64,000 nucleotides of DNA, taken from assembly GCA_964619935.1 (NCBI GenBank), contig CAZUGO010000090.1:1-64000 (forward strand), in the 5' to 3' direction. The translations under genes were made by a program, and so were the position numbers. Positions 45,163 through 54,646 of this stretch are shown here, one piece after another; position 1 is the first letter of the stretch; every line of letters begins with the position of its first letter. The DNA comes from CAZUGO01 sp964619935 (GTDB lineage Bacteria; Planctomycetota; Phycisphaerae; UBA1845; CAIVHJ01). Below the pieces are notes generated by a model. The model saw only the letters and a program-made list of their open reading frames with translations, made no database searches and was not told the DNA's origin.

Positions 45163-46890
45163 ATGTCGGGTAATTTCGAGCAGACCAAGGAAGAACTGCA
45201 GCGGACAGTCCGTGAGGTCATCCGCGTTGTGGTGCATCGGCGCTGGGCGTTCCTGATCCCCTTCTGCCTGGGCGCGTCGGCCGTGTTCATCTCCAGCCAT
45301 CGCCTGCCGCGCGAGTACCGGGCCCAGACGGTCTTCGAGCGCCGCAATCCCATTCCGATTTCCAAGGTGCTGGAGCGCAGCGGGCCGGTGTCCATGGACG
45401 ACATCCACGATTCCATGCGATACGACATCCTCGGCGAGGACGCCATGACGTCGGTGGCCGAGCGCCTGGGGTTGGGCGGCGAAGTCCCGGACGATCCCAG
45501 CGCCGCCGCCCGCCGCGCTGAGTCCCTCCGGGCCCAGGGAAACCGGTTGCGCGGCATGCTGGACTACCGGGCCCTCAAGACCAGCCCCGAACTGGACCGC
45601 ATCCAGATTTCGGCCCGCGGATCGGATCCCGACGAAGTCGTGCAACTGGTCAACAGTGTCCGCGACAACTACTTCGAACACAGCCGCGAGCGGTTCCTGG
45701 GGCGGCTGCGCGATGCCCGCGGTTTCTACGTGGAGGAGATCGACGCCGTGATGAAGTCGATCTACCTGCACGAATGCGAACTCGATGAATTGCAGGCCAA
45801 GTTTCCGTATGTCAACCCGGCGACCAGTCGGGCGGCGGTGAACGACGCCTCCACCGCCGAACGTGACAAGAAGCAACTGGCGGGCAAGATCGAGGAATAC
45901 CGCCGCCGGATCTCGCGGCTGAGCACCCAGCTCGAGCACCTGCCGGTGCCGCAACTGCTGGAGGCCGAGGCCCTGTCGTTCAACATCGATTTCCTCGATT
46001 CGCGGGCCGACATGGAACGCGAGCGGCGGCGCTTGCAGCAGTACATCATGAAAATCGAGAGCGAGATCACCACCCACAAACTCGAGGACGGCATGCTCGA
46101 ACCGCATCCGCAGATGCAGAAACTCAAGACCAAGAAGACCCAGGCCAGCCGCGACCTGGCCGCACTCGACGCGAAGCTGGGAGTGGTCGCAGATGACGCC
46201 GACACCAGCTTCAGCAGCGATCCGGCGGTGGTGGCCTTGCAACGCTCCGAGCGACAGCGAATCATGGGCGAAATCGCCGACTCCCGGGCCGCGCTGGAAG
46301 TCGCCGAGGAACAGATGAAAAACGTGATCGCCAGTTTGCAGGCCCACGATGCGCTGCGCAGCAAGAGTGCCGACAAGCGGTCGCTGTACGACGAACGGAT
46401 GATGTCGCTGGAGCACGAGCGGGCCACGCTGGAAGGCCTGCAGGAAGACGAGCGGCGGCTGGCCCGGGTGCTGGAGATCGATGCCAAGGACCAGGGCATC
46501 AAGTTCATCACCATCGAAGACGCCAGCACCTCGCGGCGTCCGGTGTCGCCCAAGTCCAAGGCCATCACCATGCTGGCCCTGGGGGTGGGGCTGGCCTTCG
46601 GGGCCTGCGTGGTGTTCCTGCGCGAGTTCTTCGATCACACCTTCCACACCGCCAGCGCGGTCAGCACTTCGCTGGGCGTCACCGTGCTGGAGGGGATTGA
46701 TGAAATTCTGCTGCCGGCCGATCGCCGCGGCGCTCTGGTCAGAAGGCTGTTGATGGTGCCGGTGGCCTGCCTGTTTCTGGGCGCGCTGCTGACCACCGCG
46801 GGGCTGGCGTACATGAGCCTGGAGCACCCCCAGAGATTCAACCACATTGTCGAGAAAGCCAATCGCACCTGGCAGGAACTGCAGTTGTAG
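45163..46890 (+). CDS. Wzz/GumC-like polysaccharide chain-length and co-polymerase protein
   Basis: The product is 575 residues. A first membrane helix (WAFLIPFCLGASAVFI) is followed by the Wzz domain, a long periplasmic coiled coil (about 190-450) and a helix SKAITMLALGVGLAFGACVV. An additional C-terminal hydrophobic segment (LLMVPVACLFLGALLTTAGL) extends beyond the usual second helix. PVSPKSKAITML is the conserved Pro-rich motif before the last helix of polysaccharide co-polymerases. It lacks its own kinase domain, and the separate autokinase follows 30 bp downstream. Confidence 0.9.
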   Translation: MSGNFEQTKEELQRTVREVIRVVVHRRWAFLIPFCLGASAVFISSHRLPREYRAQTVFERRNPIPISKVLERSGPVSMDDIHDSMRYDILGEDAMTSVAERLGLGGEVPDDPSAAARRAESLRAQGNRLRGMLDYRALKTSPELDRIQISARGSDPDEVVQLVNSVRDNYFEHSRERFLGRLRDARGFYVEEIDAVMKSIYLHECELDELQAKFPYVNPATSRAAVNDASTAERDKKQLAGKIEEYRRRISRLSTQLEHLPVPQLLEAEALSFNIDFLDSRADMERERRRLQQYIMKIESEITTHKLEDGMLEPHPQMQKLKTKKTQASRDLAALDAKLGVVADDADTSFSSDPAVVALQRSERQRIMGEIADSRAALEVAEEQMKNVIASLQAHDALRSKSADKRSLYDERMMSLEHERATLEGLQEDERRLARVLEIDAKDQGIKFITIEDASTSRRPVSPKSKAITMLALGVGLAFGACVVFLREFFDHTFHTASAVSTSLGVTVLEGIDEILLPADRRGALVRRLLMVPVACLFLGALLTTAGLAYMSLEHPQRFNHIVEKANRTWQELQL

Positions 46891-46920
46891 CCCGGCGCCG
46901 CAACAAGAGGATCGCTGTTC

Positions 46921-47832
46921 ATGGGTTTGATTTCCGATGCGTTGAAGCGAGCTGAAGCGGAGCGTCGCCGGCACACTCCGGGGTCGGAGGCCGGCAGCAT
47001 CCCTGGCGACGTCGCCCCGGTGCCGCCCGGCGAGCTGGTGGACGTGCCCGCCGGTCTGCAGCAGGCGATCGATCAAGGCCCGTCGGCGGCCCGGGACTGG
47101 ACGCCGCAGCCCGCCGGCGAAGATCACGGCTTCAACATCCATCCGTCGGTGGTGGCGTACCACGACAAGGCTGCCGAGATAACCGAACAGTATCGCTCCT
47201 TGCGGGCCCGGCTGACCGCACAAAACACCACCGGCGAGAACCAGCTCATTGCCATCACCAGCAGCATTCCCAAGGAAGGCAAGAGCGTGACCACCATGAA
47301 CCTGGCCTGGGTGGTTTCCGAGATCAAGCACTTCAACGTGCTGATGATCGACGGTGATTTCAGGCGCAGTTCGCTGGCCAACATGCTGGGCATCTCCGAG
47401 TTCCCCGGGTTTGCCGATCTGCTGCGCGGTGAGGCCCGGCTGGATGAAGTCATTCGCCCCACGCCGCTGCCCAATCTGCACGTCATGCCTGCCGGCACCA
47501 CCCAGGAGTTCAACGCCGCCGAACTGCTCAGCACGCACAAGACGGCCCAGGTGCTCCAGGAATGTCGCCGCCGCTACCAATACGCCATCATCGATACCCC
47601 GCCGGCCAGCTCGGTGTCGGACGCCAGCGTGATCAGCCCCTTGTGCAGCGGCGTGCTGTTCGTGATCCGGATGGGCCGGACGCCCGAACCGATCGCCCGG
47701 TCGACCATCCGGCTGCTGCAGGCCAACAACGTCAACGTGCTGGGCTGCATCCTGGCCGGTCATCGCGAGAGCAGCGGGCGCTACCGCCGCTACTACTACG
47801 GCTACTACAAGTATTATTCGGATCCCTATTGA
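46921..47832 (+). CDS. CpsD/CapB-type tyrosine autokinase
   Basis: This 303-residue BY-kinase has Walker A in SSIPKEGKSVTTMNLAWV, Walker A' in VLMIDGDFRRSSL, and Walker B in YAIIDTPPASSVSD. The C-terminus is a tyrosine cluster (YRRYYYGYYKYYSDPY), the autophosphorylation site that controls oligomerisation with the Wzz-type partner. Its cycle sets polymer length and export. It sits directly after the GumC-like gene, the normal arrangement. Related kinases in XrtA/PEP-CTERM loci have the same organisation. Confidence 0.93.
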   Translation: MGLISDALKRAEAERRRHTPGSEAGSIPGDVAPVPPGELVDVPAGLQQAIDQGPSAARDWTPQPAGEDHGFNIHPSVVAYHDKAAEITEQYRSLRARLTAQNTTGENQLIAITSSIPKEGKSVTTMNLAWVVSEIKHFNVLMIDGDFRRSSLANMLGISEFPGFADLLRGEARLDEVIRPTPLPNLHVMPAGTTQEFNAAELLSTHKTAQVLQECRRRYQYAIIDTPPASSVSDASVISPLCSGVLFVIRMGRTPEPIARSTIRLLQANNVNVLGCILAGHRESSGRYRRYYYGYYKYYSDPY

Positions 47833-47867
47833 TCAGGCGGGCCGTCCGGTCGGCCAGAACGGTTGCA

Positions 47868-48920
47868 ATGGACCTGCGCATCGATCCTCTGCCGCCGGAA
47901 TCCGAGCCTGAGCGCCGGGCCTGGGAGACCTACGTCGCGGCCCATCCCGACGCCACCTTGTTTCACACCCTGGCCTGGATGGATGCGGTGCGCGCCGCCT
48001 ACCCGCACACGCCGCACTACCTCATGGCCTGGCGCGGCGACCGGCTGGCGGGCGTGTTCCCACTGTTTGCCGTGCGCAGCCTGCTGGCCGGTCCGATCGT
48101 GGTCAGCATTCCGTACGCCGTCTACGGCGGCGTGCTCTGCGATGAGCCGGCCGCCGGGGATGCGCTGTTGCAGGCCGCCCGGCGGTATGCCCGCCGCTAC
48201 CAGGCCGCATATATCGAGATCCGCTCCAAAGTGGCCCGCTGGTCGGACCTGCCGACCGTGGACCGCTATGCCAGCTTCTGCAAGCCGCTGCCGGCGCGGG
48301 TCGACGACGTCCTGGACGGCTTCCCGCGGAAGGCCCGCGCCGCAGTGAGACGGGCCCGTGACCGCGACCGGCTGCAGGTTCGCTTCGACGGCGATCAGTT
48401 GCCGGCGGTGTGGGCCTTGTACTCGCGGAGCATGCGGCGGCTGGGCTCACCCAACCTGCCGCTGCGTTTCTTTGAGGCCCTGCGCGCCGCGCTGCCTGCG
48501 GCCCACGTGCTCTCGGTGGTCTATCATGACGGGCGGCCGGTCGCCGGGCTGCTCAGCTTCATCCATCGCCAGACCATCCTGCCCTACTACAGCGGCAGCG
48601 CCGAGCCGGGCGCTGGGCCGACCGGGGCGAACAACTACCTGTATGCCACCCTGATGGAGCACGCCGTGGCCCGGGGACTGCAGCATTTCGACTTCGGGCG
48701 CACCCGGTTGGACAACCACGGCTCCTACCACTTCAAGAAGAACCAGGGCTTCCAGCCCACGCTGCTGGGATATCAATTCGACGTGCCCCGCGGCCGCCAG
48801 GTGCCCAATCTGACGCCTGCCAACCGCAAGTTCCACCTGGCCCAGCGGCTGTGGCGGCACCTGCCGCTGGCTTTGACCCGCCCGCTGGGTGGCTGGCTGT
48901 CGGCCTCAATCCCCGGCTGA
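47868..48920 (+). CDS. FemAB-family protein of the XrtA/PEP-CTERM-associated type
   Basis: This 350-residue protein has two GNAT-like folds. Segments HPDATLFHTLAWMDAVRAAY, the central KARAAVRRARDR, and GANNYLYATLMEHAVARGLQ with FDFGRTRLDNHGSYHFKKNQ match the FemAB-like group (TIGR03019 type) found in exopolysaccharide loci with exosortase A. FemAB enzymes transfer aminoacyl groups to peptidoglycan precursors, but this subgroup's substrate is unknown. It follows the autokinase by 36 bp on the same strand. Confidence 0.85.
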   Translation: MDLRIDPLPPESEPERRAWETYVAAHPDATLFHTLAWMDAVRAAYPHTPHYLMAWRGDRLAGVFPLFAVRSLLAGPIVVSIPYAVYGGVLCDEPAAGDALLQAARRYARRYQAAYIEIRSKVARWSDLPTVDRYASFCKPLPARVDDVLDGFPRKARAAVRRARDRDRLQVRFDGDQLPAVWALYSRSMRRLGSPNLPLRFFEALRAALPAAHVLSVVYHDGRPVAGLLSFIHRQTILPYYSGSAEPGAGPTGANNYLYATLMEHAVARGLQHFDFGRTRLDNHGSYHFKKNQGFQPTLLGYQFDVPRGRQVPNLTPANRKFHLAQRLWRHLPLALTRPLGGWLSASIPG

Positions 48921-48996
48921 GCGGGTCCCGGCGGCGGCCGCCGAGCGCTTGATTGGAGATTCGGCCGCGGCTCGCCGAAGCATGAATAGGAACATC

Positions 48997-50196
48997 ATGG
49001 ACCTCTTGCTGCTCTATCATCGGCTGCCCTATCCGCCCAACAAGGGCGAGAAGACCCGGGCCTACCAGCAGGTCGACTACCTGTCGCGGCACCACCGCCT
49101 GTGGGTGGCCTGTTTTGTCGACGACGAGCAGGATTGGGCCCATGTGCCGGCGGTGAGCGAGCATTGCCATGAATTCGCAGCCGTCCCGCTGAGCCGCCGC
49201 CTGGCCCTGTCCCGCGGCGGGTTCCAACTGCTCCGTGGCAAGACGATGACCGAGGGCTATTTCGGGCATCGTGGGATGTGGCGGGTGGTCCAGGACTGGT
49301 CCGAAAAGCACTACTTCGACGTGGCCCTGGGGTTTTCGTCGTGCATGGGTGCCTACCTGGAGCACATACCGGCCGGGCGCCGGGTGCTGGACCTGGTGGA
49401 TTTCGACAGCCACAAGTGGTCCGACTTTGCGGGCAAACGCAATTGGCCGGTTTCAGCGCTGCTGCGGACCGAGGCCCATCGGCTGGCGCGGCGCGAGGTC
49501 GAATTGATCGACCGGGTCGACCTGGCCCTGGTGGTCAACGATCGTGAGGCCAGGCGGGTCAACATCCCGCGGCTGCGGCACAAGCTGGCCAGCTTCCCGA
49601 CGCTGATGGATCTGGATCACTACGCTGCGGTCCGCGCCGTGCCGCCCCAGCCGGTCATCGGGACCCTCGGCACCATGGATTACCCGCCCAATGTCGAGTC
49701 GGTGATGTGGTTCTATCGCCAGGTCTGGCCTGAAGTCCGGCAACGTCATCCGCAGGCCGAGTGGTGGATTGTCGGGCGGCGCCCGGCTCGCCAAGTGGGC
49801 GCACTGGCCGCCCAGCCGGGCATCACCGTGACCGGCGACGTCGACGATGTGCGGCCGTATCTGGCCGGCATCCGCGTGTTTGCCGCACCCCTGCAATCGG
49901 AAATCGGAATTCCCACCAAGGTGCTCGAGGCCATGGCCTGCGGCAGGGCGGTGGTCACCACCACCCAGGGGCATCAGGGGGTGCAGGGCGCCGCCCAGCA
50001 GGATTACCAGGTCGCGGATCACCCGGCCGCCTTCGCCGCAGCGGTGTGCACCTTGCTCGACGATCACGAGGCCTGTACGGCGTTGGGCCGCCGGGCGGTG
50101 GCGTTCATGCAGCAGCATTACGACGTCTCGCGGCGGATGCCGCAATTTGAACAGCTACTGCTTGGCGCGGCAGCGCCGGTGCACACCCGCCAGTGA
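48997..50196 (+). CDS. XrtA/PEP-CTERM-associated sugar transferase (TIGR03087-like, GT4 type)
   Basis: The product is about 399 residues. The N-terminus LLLYHRLPYPPNKGEKTRAY is diagnostic for this group. LDLVDFDSHKW and VVNDREARRVNI lie in the first Rossmann lobe. The nucleotide-sugar lobe has GTLGTMDYPPNVESVMWF and the E-x7-E motif in PLQSEIGIPTKVLEAMACG. It transfers sugar to a growing exopolysaccharide repeat at the inner membrane. The ATG at 48997 has AGGA eight bases upstream, while an ATG five codons earlier (48982) is possible. The stop overlaps the next gene's GTG start. Confidence 0.87.
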   Translation: MDLLLLYHRLPYPPNKGEKTRAYQQVDYLSRHHRLWVACFVDDEQDWAHVPAVSEHCHEFAAVPLSRRLALSRGGFQLLRGKTMTEGYFGHRGMWRVVQDWSEKHYFDVALGFSSCMGAYLEHIPAGRRVLDLVDFDSHKWSDFAGKRNWPVSALLRTEAHRLARREVELIDRVDLALVVNDREARRVNIPRLRHKLASFPTLMDLDHYAAVRAVPPQPVIGTLGTMDYPPNVESVMWFYRQVWPEVRQRHPQAEWWIVGRRPARQVGALAAQPGITVTGDVDDVRPYLAGIRVFAAPLQSEIGIPTKVLEAMACGRAVVTTTQGHQGVQGAAQQDYQVADHPAAFAAAVCTLLDDHEACTALGRRAVAFMQQHYDVSRRMPQFEQLLLGAAAPVHTRQ

Positions 50197-51401
50197 TTTC
50201 CGACCGCAACATCATTGCCATCGCCAGCAACTGGCACTTTGATCCGACCAGCAAACATCACCTGATGACCTGCCTGGCCGAGCACAATCGGGTGCTGTGG
50301 GTCAATTACCACGGGTCGCGGCGGCCTTCGGCCTCGGCGGCCGACCTGCGGGCCGCGCTCGGCAGGCTCAAACAGGTCATCGCCGGACCGCGGGCGGTGC
50401 AGCAGAACATCACGGTGCTGACGCCCGGCCTGTTGCCGATTCCCGGGTCGGCCTGGGCCCGGCGGTGCAATCAGCGCCTCGTGGTCCGCGCCATTCGAGG
50501 GGCCTTGGCCGGCTTTCCGCCCGGTCCGGTGCAGTTGTGGAGCTTTGCGCCCGACGTCGATTACCTGGTGGGGCGATTCGGCGAAGAGCTGGACCTGTAT
50601 TACTGCGTGGATGAGTTCAGCGCCTTCAGCGGCTATTCCGCGAACACCATCGGGCGGCTCGAACGCCGGTTGATGGAGCGCTGCGACCTGGTCATCACCA
50701 CCGCCGGTCACCTGGAGCAGTCCAAGCGCCAGGTTCATCCCGATGTTCACCTGGTGACCCACGGCGTGGACTACGCCCACTTCGCCCAGGCCACGGACGA
50801 CACCCAGCCGATCCCCGAAGGGCTCCGCGGGATCGGCGGGCCGGTGTTCGGATTCTTCGGGCTGATCCAGGACTGGGTGGACCTGGACCTGCTGACGCAG
50901 GTGGCCCGCCGCCGGCCGGAATGGTCATTCGTGTTGATCGGCCGGCTGGACACCGACCTGCCGCCGGGCGCCGCGGAACTCCGGAACCTGCATTTCCTCG
51001 GCCGGCTGCCTTATGCGCAACTTCCCGGCTGCTGCCGGGCGTTCGACGTCGGGCTGATTCCGTTCAAGATCAACCGGCTGACCTTGAACGTCAATCCGAT
51101 CAAGCTGCGCGAGTACCTGGCGGCCGGCTTGCCGGTGGTGTCCACCGATCTGCCGGAGGTCCGCAACTGCCGGCCGCATGTCCTGATCGGCGACGGCGTC
51201 GACGGCTTCGAACGGGCCTGCGCCGGCGCCTTGCAGCAGCGCAGTCTCGATCAGCGGCGCATCCGCCAGGCGTTCGTCCAGCACCAGACCTGGCCGGCGA
51301 AGGTGGAACAGTTGTCGGCCATCATCAAAGATCGGCTGGCGGCGCGCCGTGATGGCCGACCGTCTGCGGTTGCGGCGGGATCCAGTAGTAGCGACCGATG
51401 A
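50193..51401 (+). CDS. GT4-like glycosyltransferase
   Basis: This 402-residue protein starts with GTG inside the previous stop (GTGA), indicating coupling. NIIAIASNWHFDPTSKHHLM opens the acceptor lobe, YYCVDEFSAFSGYSAN and THGVDYAHFAQA lie mid-protein, and the donor lobe has GFFGLIQDWVDLDLL and LKLREYLA-type residues (PIKLREYLAAGLPVVSTDLP). It resembles teichuronic/TuaH-like and GlfT-like GT-B transferases. Sugar specificity is not predictable. The last 26 codons overlap the convergent GT39 gene by 77 bp, and the tail is Ser/Arg-rich low complexity. Confidence 0.82.
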   Translation: MISDRNIIAIASNWHFDPTSKHHLMTCLAEHNRVLWVNYHGSRRPSASAADLRAALGRLKQVIAGPRAVQQNITVLTPGLLPIPGSAWARRCNQRLVVRAIRGALAGFPPGPVQLWSFAPDVDYLVGRFGEELDLYYCVDEFSAFSGYSANTIGRLERRLMERCDLVITTAGHLEQSKRQVHPDVHLVTHGVDYAHFAQATDDTQPIPEGLRGIGGPVFGFFGLIQDWVDLDLLTQVARRRPEWSFVLIGRLDTDLPPGAAELRNLHFLGRLPYAQLPGCCRAFDVGLIPFKINRLTLNVNPIKLREYLAAGLPVVSTDLPEVRNCRPHVLIGDGVDGFERACAGALQQRSLDQRRIRQAFVQHQTWPAKVEQLSAIIKDRLAARRDGRPSAVAAGSSSSDR

Positions 51402-52944
51402 TTGCCGTGTGGGCAAACCGGCGCAGCGGCGGAACGCTGCCCAGCACCCGATCCAGCGGCGAAGCCCAGTCTTCCAGCGGACGCGATCGGGCCCGGCCGG
51501 TGAGTTGCCGCCGGCTCTCGACGTACCCCGGTTCCGCGTGTTTGTGATGCCACAGGACTTCCGGTACCAGCAAGGCCGTGCCTTCGGACTGCAGCAGCGC
51601 GGTCTCTCCCGCATCCAGGCCGTCTGACAAATCCAGTTTCGGCCAGCCGCGAATCTGCTCGGCCAGGTCGAGGGCCGTGCCGCGGGCCACCCACTGCGGC
51701 AGGACCACACGCGACCATCGCGTGCCGGTCTCCTGGCTGCGCGCCAGTGCCAGGCAACGTAGTGATTGCTCGGAATAGAAACCCTCGGCCGACCGCTGGC
51801 TGGCGGCGGCCACACCCGACAGCATGATGCCGGCGCTGATCAGCCCGGTGCCGCAGCGGCCCAAAGCCCGCGATCGCCACCACCACACCATCCAGTGGCC
51901 CAGCGGAATGAACGCCATCACCACCATGGGCTGCATGTAGCGCCATTGCTTGGGCAGCGCCTGGTAGTGGTGCAGGCTGGAAGTTCCGTATTGCATGAAG
52001 ACGAAAAAGCCCAGGGTCCACAACACCACGAAGTGGGCATCACGCAGTTTTCCGAAGGTGCGGAACATGGCCGCACACAGCAGCCAGCCGAATGCACCAC
52101 AGACACCCGTGTTGCCCAGCAGTTGCATGGGGTAATAGAGGAGTTCGCGCAGCCCGATGTGTTGCGCAGAGCGCTGCGGCGTGTACACCCGGGCCACGGC
52201 GTGGTAGCGATAGGCCCAGTCCCCGGTCCAGGCCCAGAAGAAGACGTGCTCCAGGGCAAAGACGGCGGCCGCCAGCAGACCGATTCCAACCAGTCGGCGG
52301 AGCGCCGCCGGCAGCGGCCGAACCCAGCCCACGGCCCAGATGAGGTACAGCACCGGGAGGATGACGTAGACCTCCTTCGCTGAAACCGCCAAGGCCATGG
52401 AACACCCGGCGCCCAGTCCGCGCAAGGCCACGCCGCCCGACCGCGAGGTCAGGGCCTCGAAAGTCAGCCCGGCCGACAACAGGCCCAGCAGCACCCCGAG
52501 GTGATCGGAGACCACCAGCCCGCTGCACAACAACTCCAATGGAAAAACCGCCAGCCACAGCACGGACAGCAGGGCGGCCCGGGCCGATGTCCATTTCAAG
52601 GCCAGCCAGAACACGGTGACCATGATGGCTGCCGACAGCGCCACGTCACTGATCATCAATCCCCAGGTACCGGCGCCGAGTTTGATCCAGGCCGCCAGCC
52701 ACAGAATGAAGGCCGCCCTGACGCAGGCGTGGTCGACGATTTCCAGCGGCTGACCCTGGGCCAGCGTGGCAGCCGCCCGCATGTAGCGCATGTCGTCAGT
52801 GGCCGCGGGACCGACGGCGAACACCAGCCGCAGACACACGCCCAAGGCCAGGATTGCCAGCAAACCAACCATCCGCACCGGTCGCGACACATCGGCAGCG
52901 TCAAGAGTCGCCTGGGATCGGGGGGGTGGCACGCCGGCGATCAT
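51325..52944 (-). CDS. GT39/ArnT-like membrane glycosyltransferase (GT-C)
   Basis: The product is 539 residues with about eleven membrane helices. The first periplasmic loop has the acidic DDMRYMRAA motif of the GT-C catalytic site, followed by LSVLWLAVFPLELLCSGLVV, SDHLGVLLGLLSAGLTFEAL, and a Lys-containing VSAKEVYVILPVLY. It resembles PMT-2 family transferases that take sugars from polyprenyl carriers. It ends the minus-strand block after the flippase-like gene (about 80-bp gap) and overlaps the opposing glycosyltransferase by 77 bp. Confidence 0.8.
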   Translation of the reverse strand: MIAGVPPPRSQATLDAADVSRPVRMVGLLAILALGVCLRLVFAVGPAATDDMRYMRAAATLAQGQPLEIVDHACVRAAFILWLAAWIKLGAGTWGLMISDVALSAAIMVTVFWLALKWTSARAALLSVLWLAVFPLELLCSGLVVSDHLGVLLGLLSAGLTFEALTSRSGGVALRGLGAGCSMALAVSAKEVYVILPVLYLIWAVGWVRPLPAALRRLVGIGLLAAAVFALEHVFFWAWTGDWAYRYHAVARVYTPQRSAQHIGLRELLYYPMQLLGNTGVCGAFGWLLCAAMFRTFGKLRDAHFVVLWTLGFFVFMQYGTSSLHHYQALPKQWRYMQPMVVMAFIPLGHWMVWWWRSRALGRCGTGLISAGIMLSGVAAASQRSAEGFYSEQSLRCLALARSQETGTRWSRVVLPQWVARGTALDLAEQIRGWPKLDLSDGLDAGETALLQSEGTALLVPEVLWHHKHAEPGYVESRRQLTGRARSRPLEDWASPLDRVLGSVPPLRRFAHTAIIGRYYWIPPQPQTVGHHGAPPADL

Positions 52945-53025
52945 GGGATCCGCGGCTCCTGCTGGCGGGTCATGGCCGCGGGCGCCCGGGTCAAGCCGGA
53001 GGCGAACACCAGGACTGCCAGCGAA

Positions 53026-53973
53026 CTAAGCAACATGGCCGAGCACTTCACGCGGGGATCGATGTTTCCAGGACCGCACCAGGGCCGGCAGTCCTGCGGT
53101 CACAAACCAGAGCAACGCAACGCCGCGCATGACGGCGCTGGCCAGCACGCTGGTCGCCAGCGGCGCCACCACTAGGCTGGCGGCGGCACCGATCACGAAC
53201 TCGTTGATTCCCAGCCCGGCGGGCGTGATGCTGACGTACACCGCCAGCACGCCGATGGTCCCCAGCAACAGGCAGCCGCCCAATGGGACCTCCAGGCCGA
53301 CGGCCCGATAGGCACACGCGAACCCGGCGGCCGCACAGCCGAACGACAGCGTGTGCATGAGCAGCAAGGTGGGAATGATCGCCGACTGGGCCCGGAGTTG
53401 GGCATGGCCGCTGCGGAGGTCATTCCAGGCCCGTCCGAACCAGTGCGTCGCCCGGACTTCGGGCAGCGGAACGAGCAGCGCGACCAAAGCCGCCAGCGTA
53501 CAGCCGTTGAGCAGCACGAATAACACCACTGCCGAGGGCTGGGCCAGCCCGTAGGTCGCGGCCAGGGCGATGCTGCCGGTCAGGCCGGCGGCCGCGATCA
53601 TCAGCAGACTGTTCATGACGAAGAGGCTGGCGAAATGGGCATACAGCAACCCGCTGCGGCGTTTGAGATAGCGGGCCCGGTACAAGGTTCCGGCGCGCAT
53701 CGGCAAATGGTTGAGCAGTCCGCCGGCCACCTGCAGACCGAATAGCTCACCGAAGGGCACCCGGATCCCCAGGCCGCGCAGGGCCACCGCCAGAGTGATG
53801 GTGTTCAGCAGCCAACTCAGCCAGGTGCAGGCGGTGATCACGCCGAAGCGCTGCGGCGTCAGCGCCCAGCCGCGCAGCAGCAGGTCGCGATGGTGCACCA
53901 GGTAGGCGGCCAGGGCCGCGACCATGGTGATCATCAAGGCGGTTTCGACAAGCCTGCGGGCCATTGGGTTCAT
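53026..53973 (-). CDS. Lysylphosphatidylglycerol-synthase-TM/UPF0104-type flippase-like membrane protein
   Basis: The product is about 315 residues with eight helices and no catalytic domain. LPMRAGTLYRARYLKRR and the GXGINEFVIGAA-like PAGLGINEFVIGAAASLV are hallmarks of this family (AglD/YbhN type), often found in glycan loci. ATG (53973) and GTG (53982) starts are both possible. It follows the methyltransferase by about 28 bp and precedes the GT39 gene, so a role in lipid-linked glycan handling is inferred. Confidence 0.8.
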   Translation of the reverse strand: MNPMARRLVETALMITMVAALAAYLVHHRDLLLRGWALTPQRFGVITACTWLSWLLNTITLAVALRGLGIRVPFGELFGLQVAGGLLNHLPMRAGTLYRARYLKRRSGLLYAHFASLFVMNSLLMIAAAGLTGSIALAATYGLAQPSAVVLFVLLNGCTLAALVALLVPLPEVRATHWFGRAWNDLRSGHAQLRAQSAIIPTLLLMHTLSFGCAAAGFACAYRAVGLEVPLGGCLLLGTIGVLAVYVSITPAGLGINEFVIGAAASLVVAPLATSVLASAVMRGVALLWFVTAGLPALVRSWKHRSPREVLGHVA

Positions 53974-54001
53974 GTCCGGCACCGTGCGTGATCCGGTTGG
54001 G

Positions 54002-54646
54002 TCAGCACCGGGCGGCCACGTAAATGACCTGGTAGCTGAATCCCACCGGGCAGGGCAGCCCGTAAGGCCACAACCCCACGGCGGCGACCTCGATCACGCC
54101 GTAGCCGGCGCGCTCCAACAGCCGGGTCATCCAGCGCGGACTGAAGTAATACGTGTGTTCGGGATCGAAAAAGTAGCGCCGCGAACGCAGCCACTCGCAC
54201 AGCAGCACCGGGAAGCTCAGTGGATTGGGCGTGCTCAGAATCAGGCGACCTCCGGGATTCAGCGAGCCGGCCAGTTCGCGGACCAGGGCGTAGGGATTCT
54301 CCAGGTGTTCAATAAACTCACCGGCGATGATGGTGTCGTAGCGCTGCTGTCCGCTGAGCGGTCGCAGGCTGAAGATGTCGCCCACCAGGTGCTGGTCGTA
54401 ATCGTCCGGGGCGGAGGGAGCGACCCGGTCGATGCCGGTCACGCGGCGATTGGAAGCAGGCAGGTGCGGGTTGGGCATGGCCGCGTAGCCGACGTCCAGG
54501 ATGTGATGCCCCTGGGCCCGCGCGGCCAGCAGCCGCTGCCGGCGGCGCTCATAGCGACCCAGTCGCAGCCACGCCGTCGGCCCGGGGTCCACCGCCAGCG
54601 GTGGTCGGGCTGCGTCGCAACCCGGGGTCAGGGCGCCGGTGTTCAT
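54002..54646 (-). CDS. SAM-dependent methyltransferase
   Basis: This 214-residue class I methyltransferase has motif I HHILDVGYAAMPN (a weak GxGxG), an acidic RVTGIDRVAPSAPD strand, motif IV-like YDTIIAGEFIEHLENPYALV and the post-motif LNPGGRLILSTPNP. Genes of this type in glycan loci often methylate sugars or carrier lipids. It begins the leftward trio of methyltransferase, flippase-like protein and GT39. Its upstream region is the 865-bp gap with an AT-rich stretch. Confidence 0.8.
   Translation of the reverse strand: MNTGALTPGCDAARPPLAVDPGPTAWLRLGRYERRRQRLLAARAQGHHILDVGYAAMPNPHLPASNRRVTGIDRVAPSAPDDYDQHLVGDIFSLRPLSGQQRYDTIIAGEFIEHLENPYALVRELAGSLNPGGRLILSTPNPLSFPVLLCEWLRSRRYFFDPEHTYYFSPRWMTRLLERAGYGVIEVAAVGLWPYGLPCPVGFSYQVIYVAARC

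Noticed and set aside
45031..47763. Minus-strand open frame of 910 codons
   Set aside because: It is antisense to the Wzz-like protein and autokinase, both with clear motifs. Its translation has no recognisable domain.
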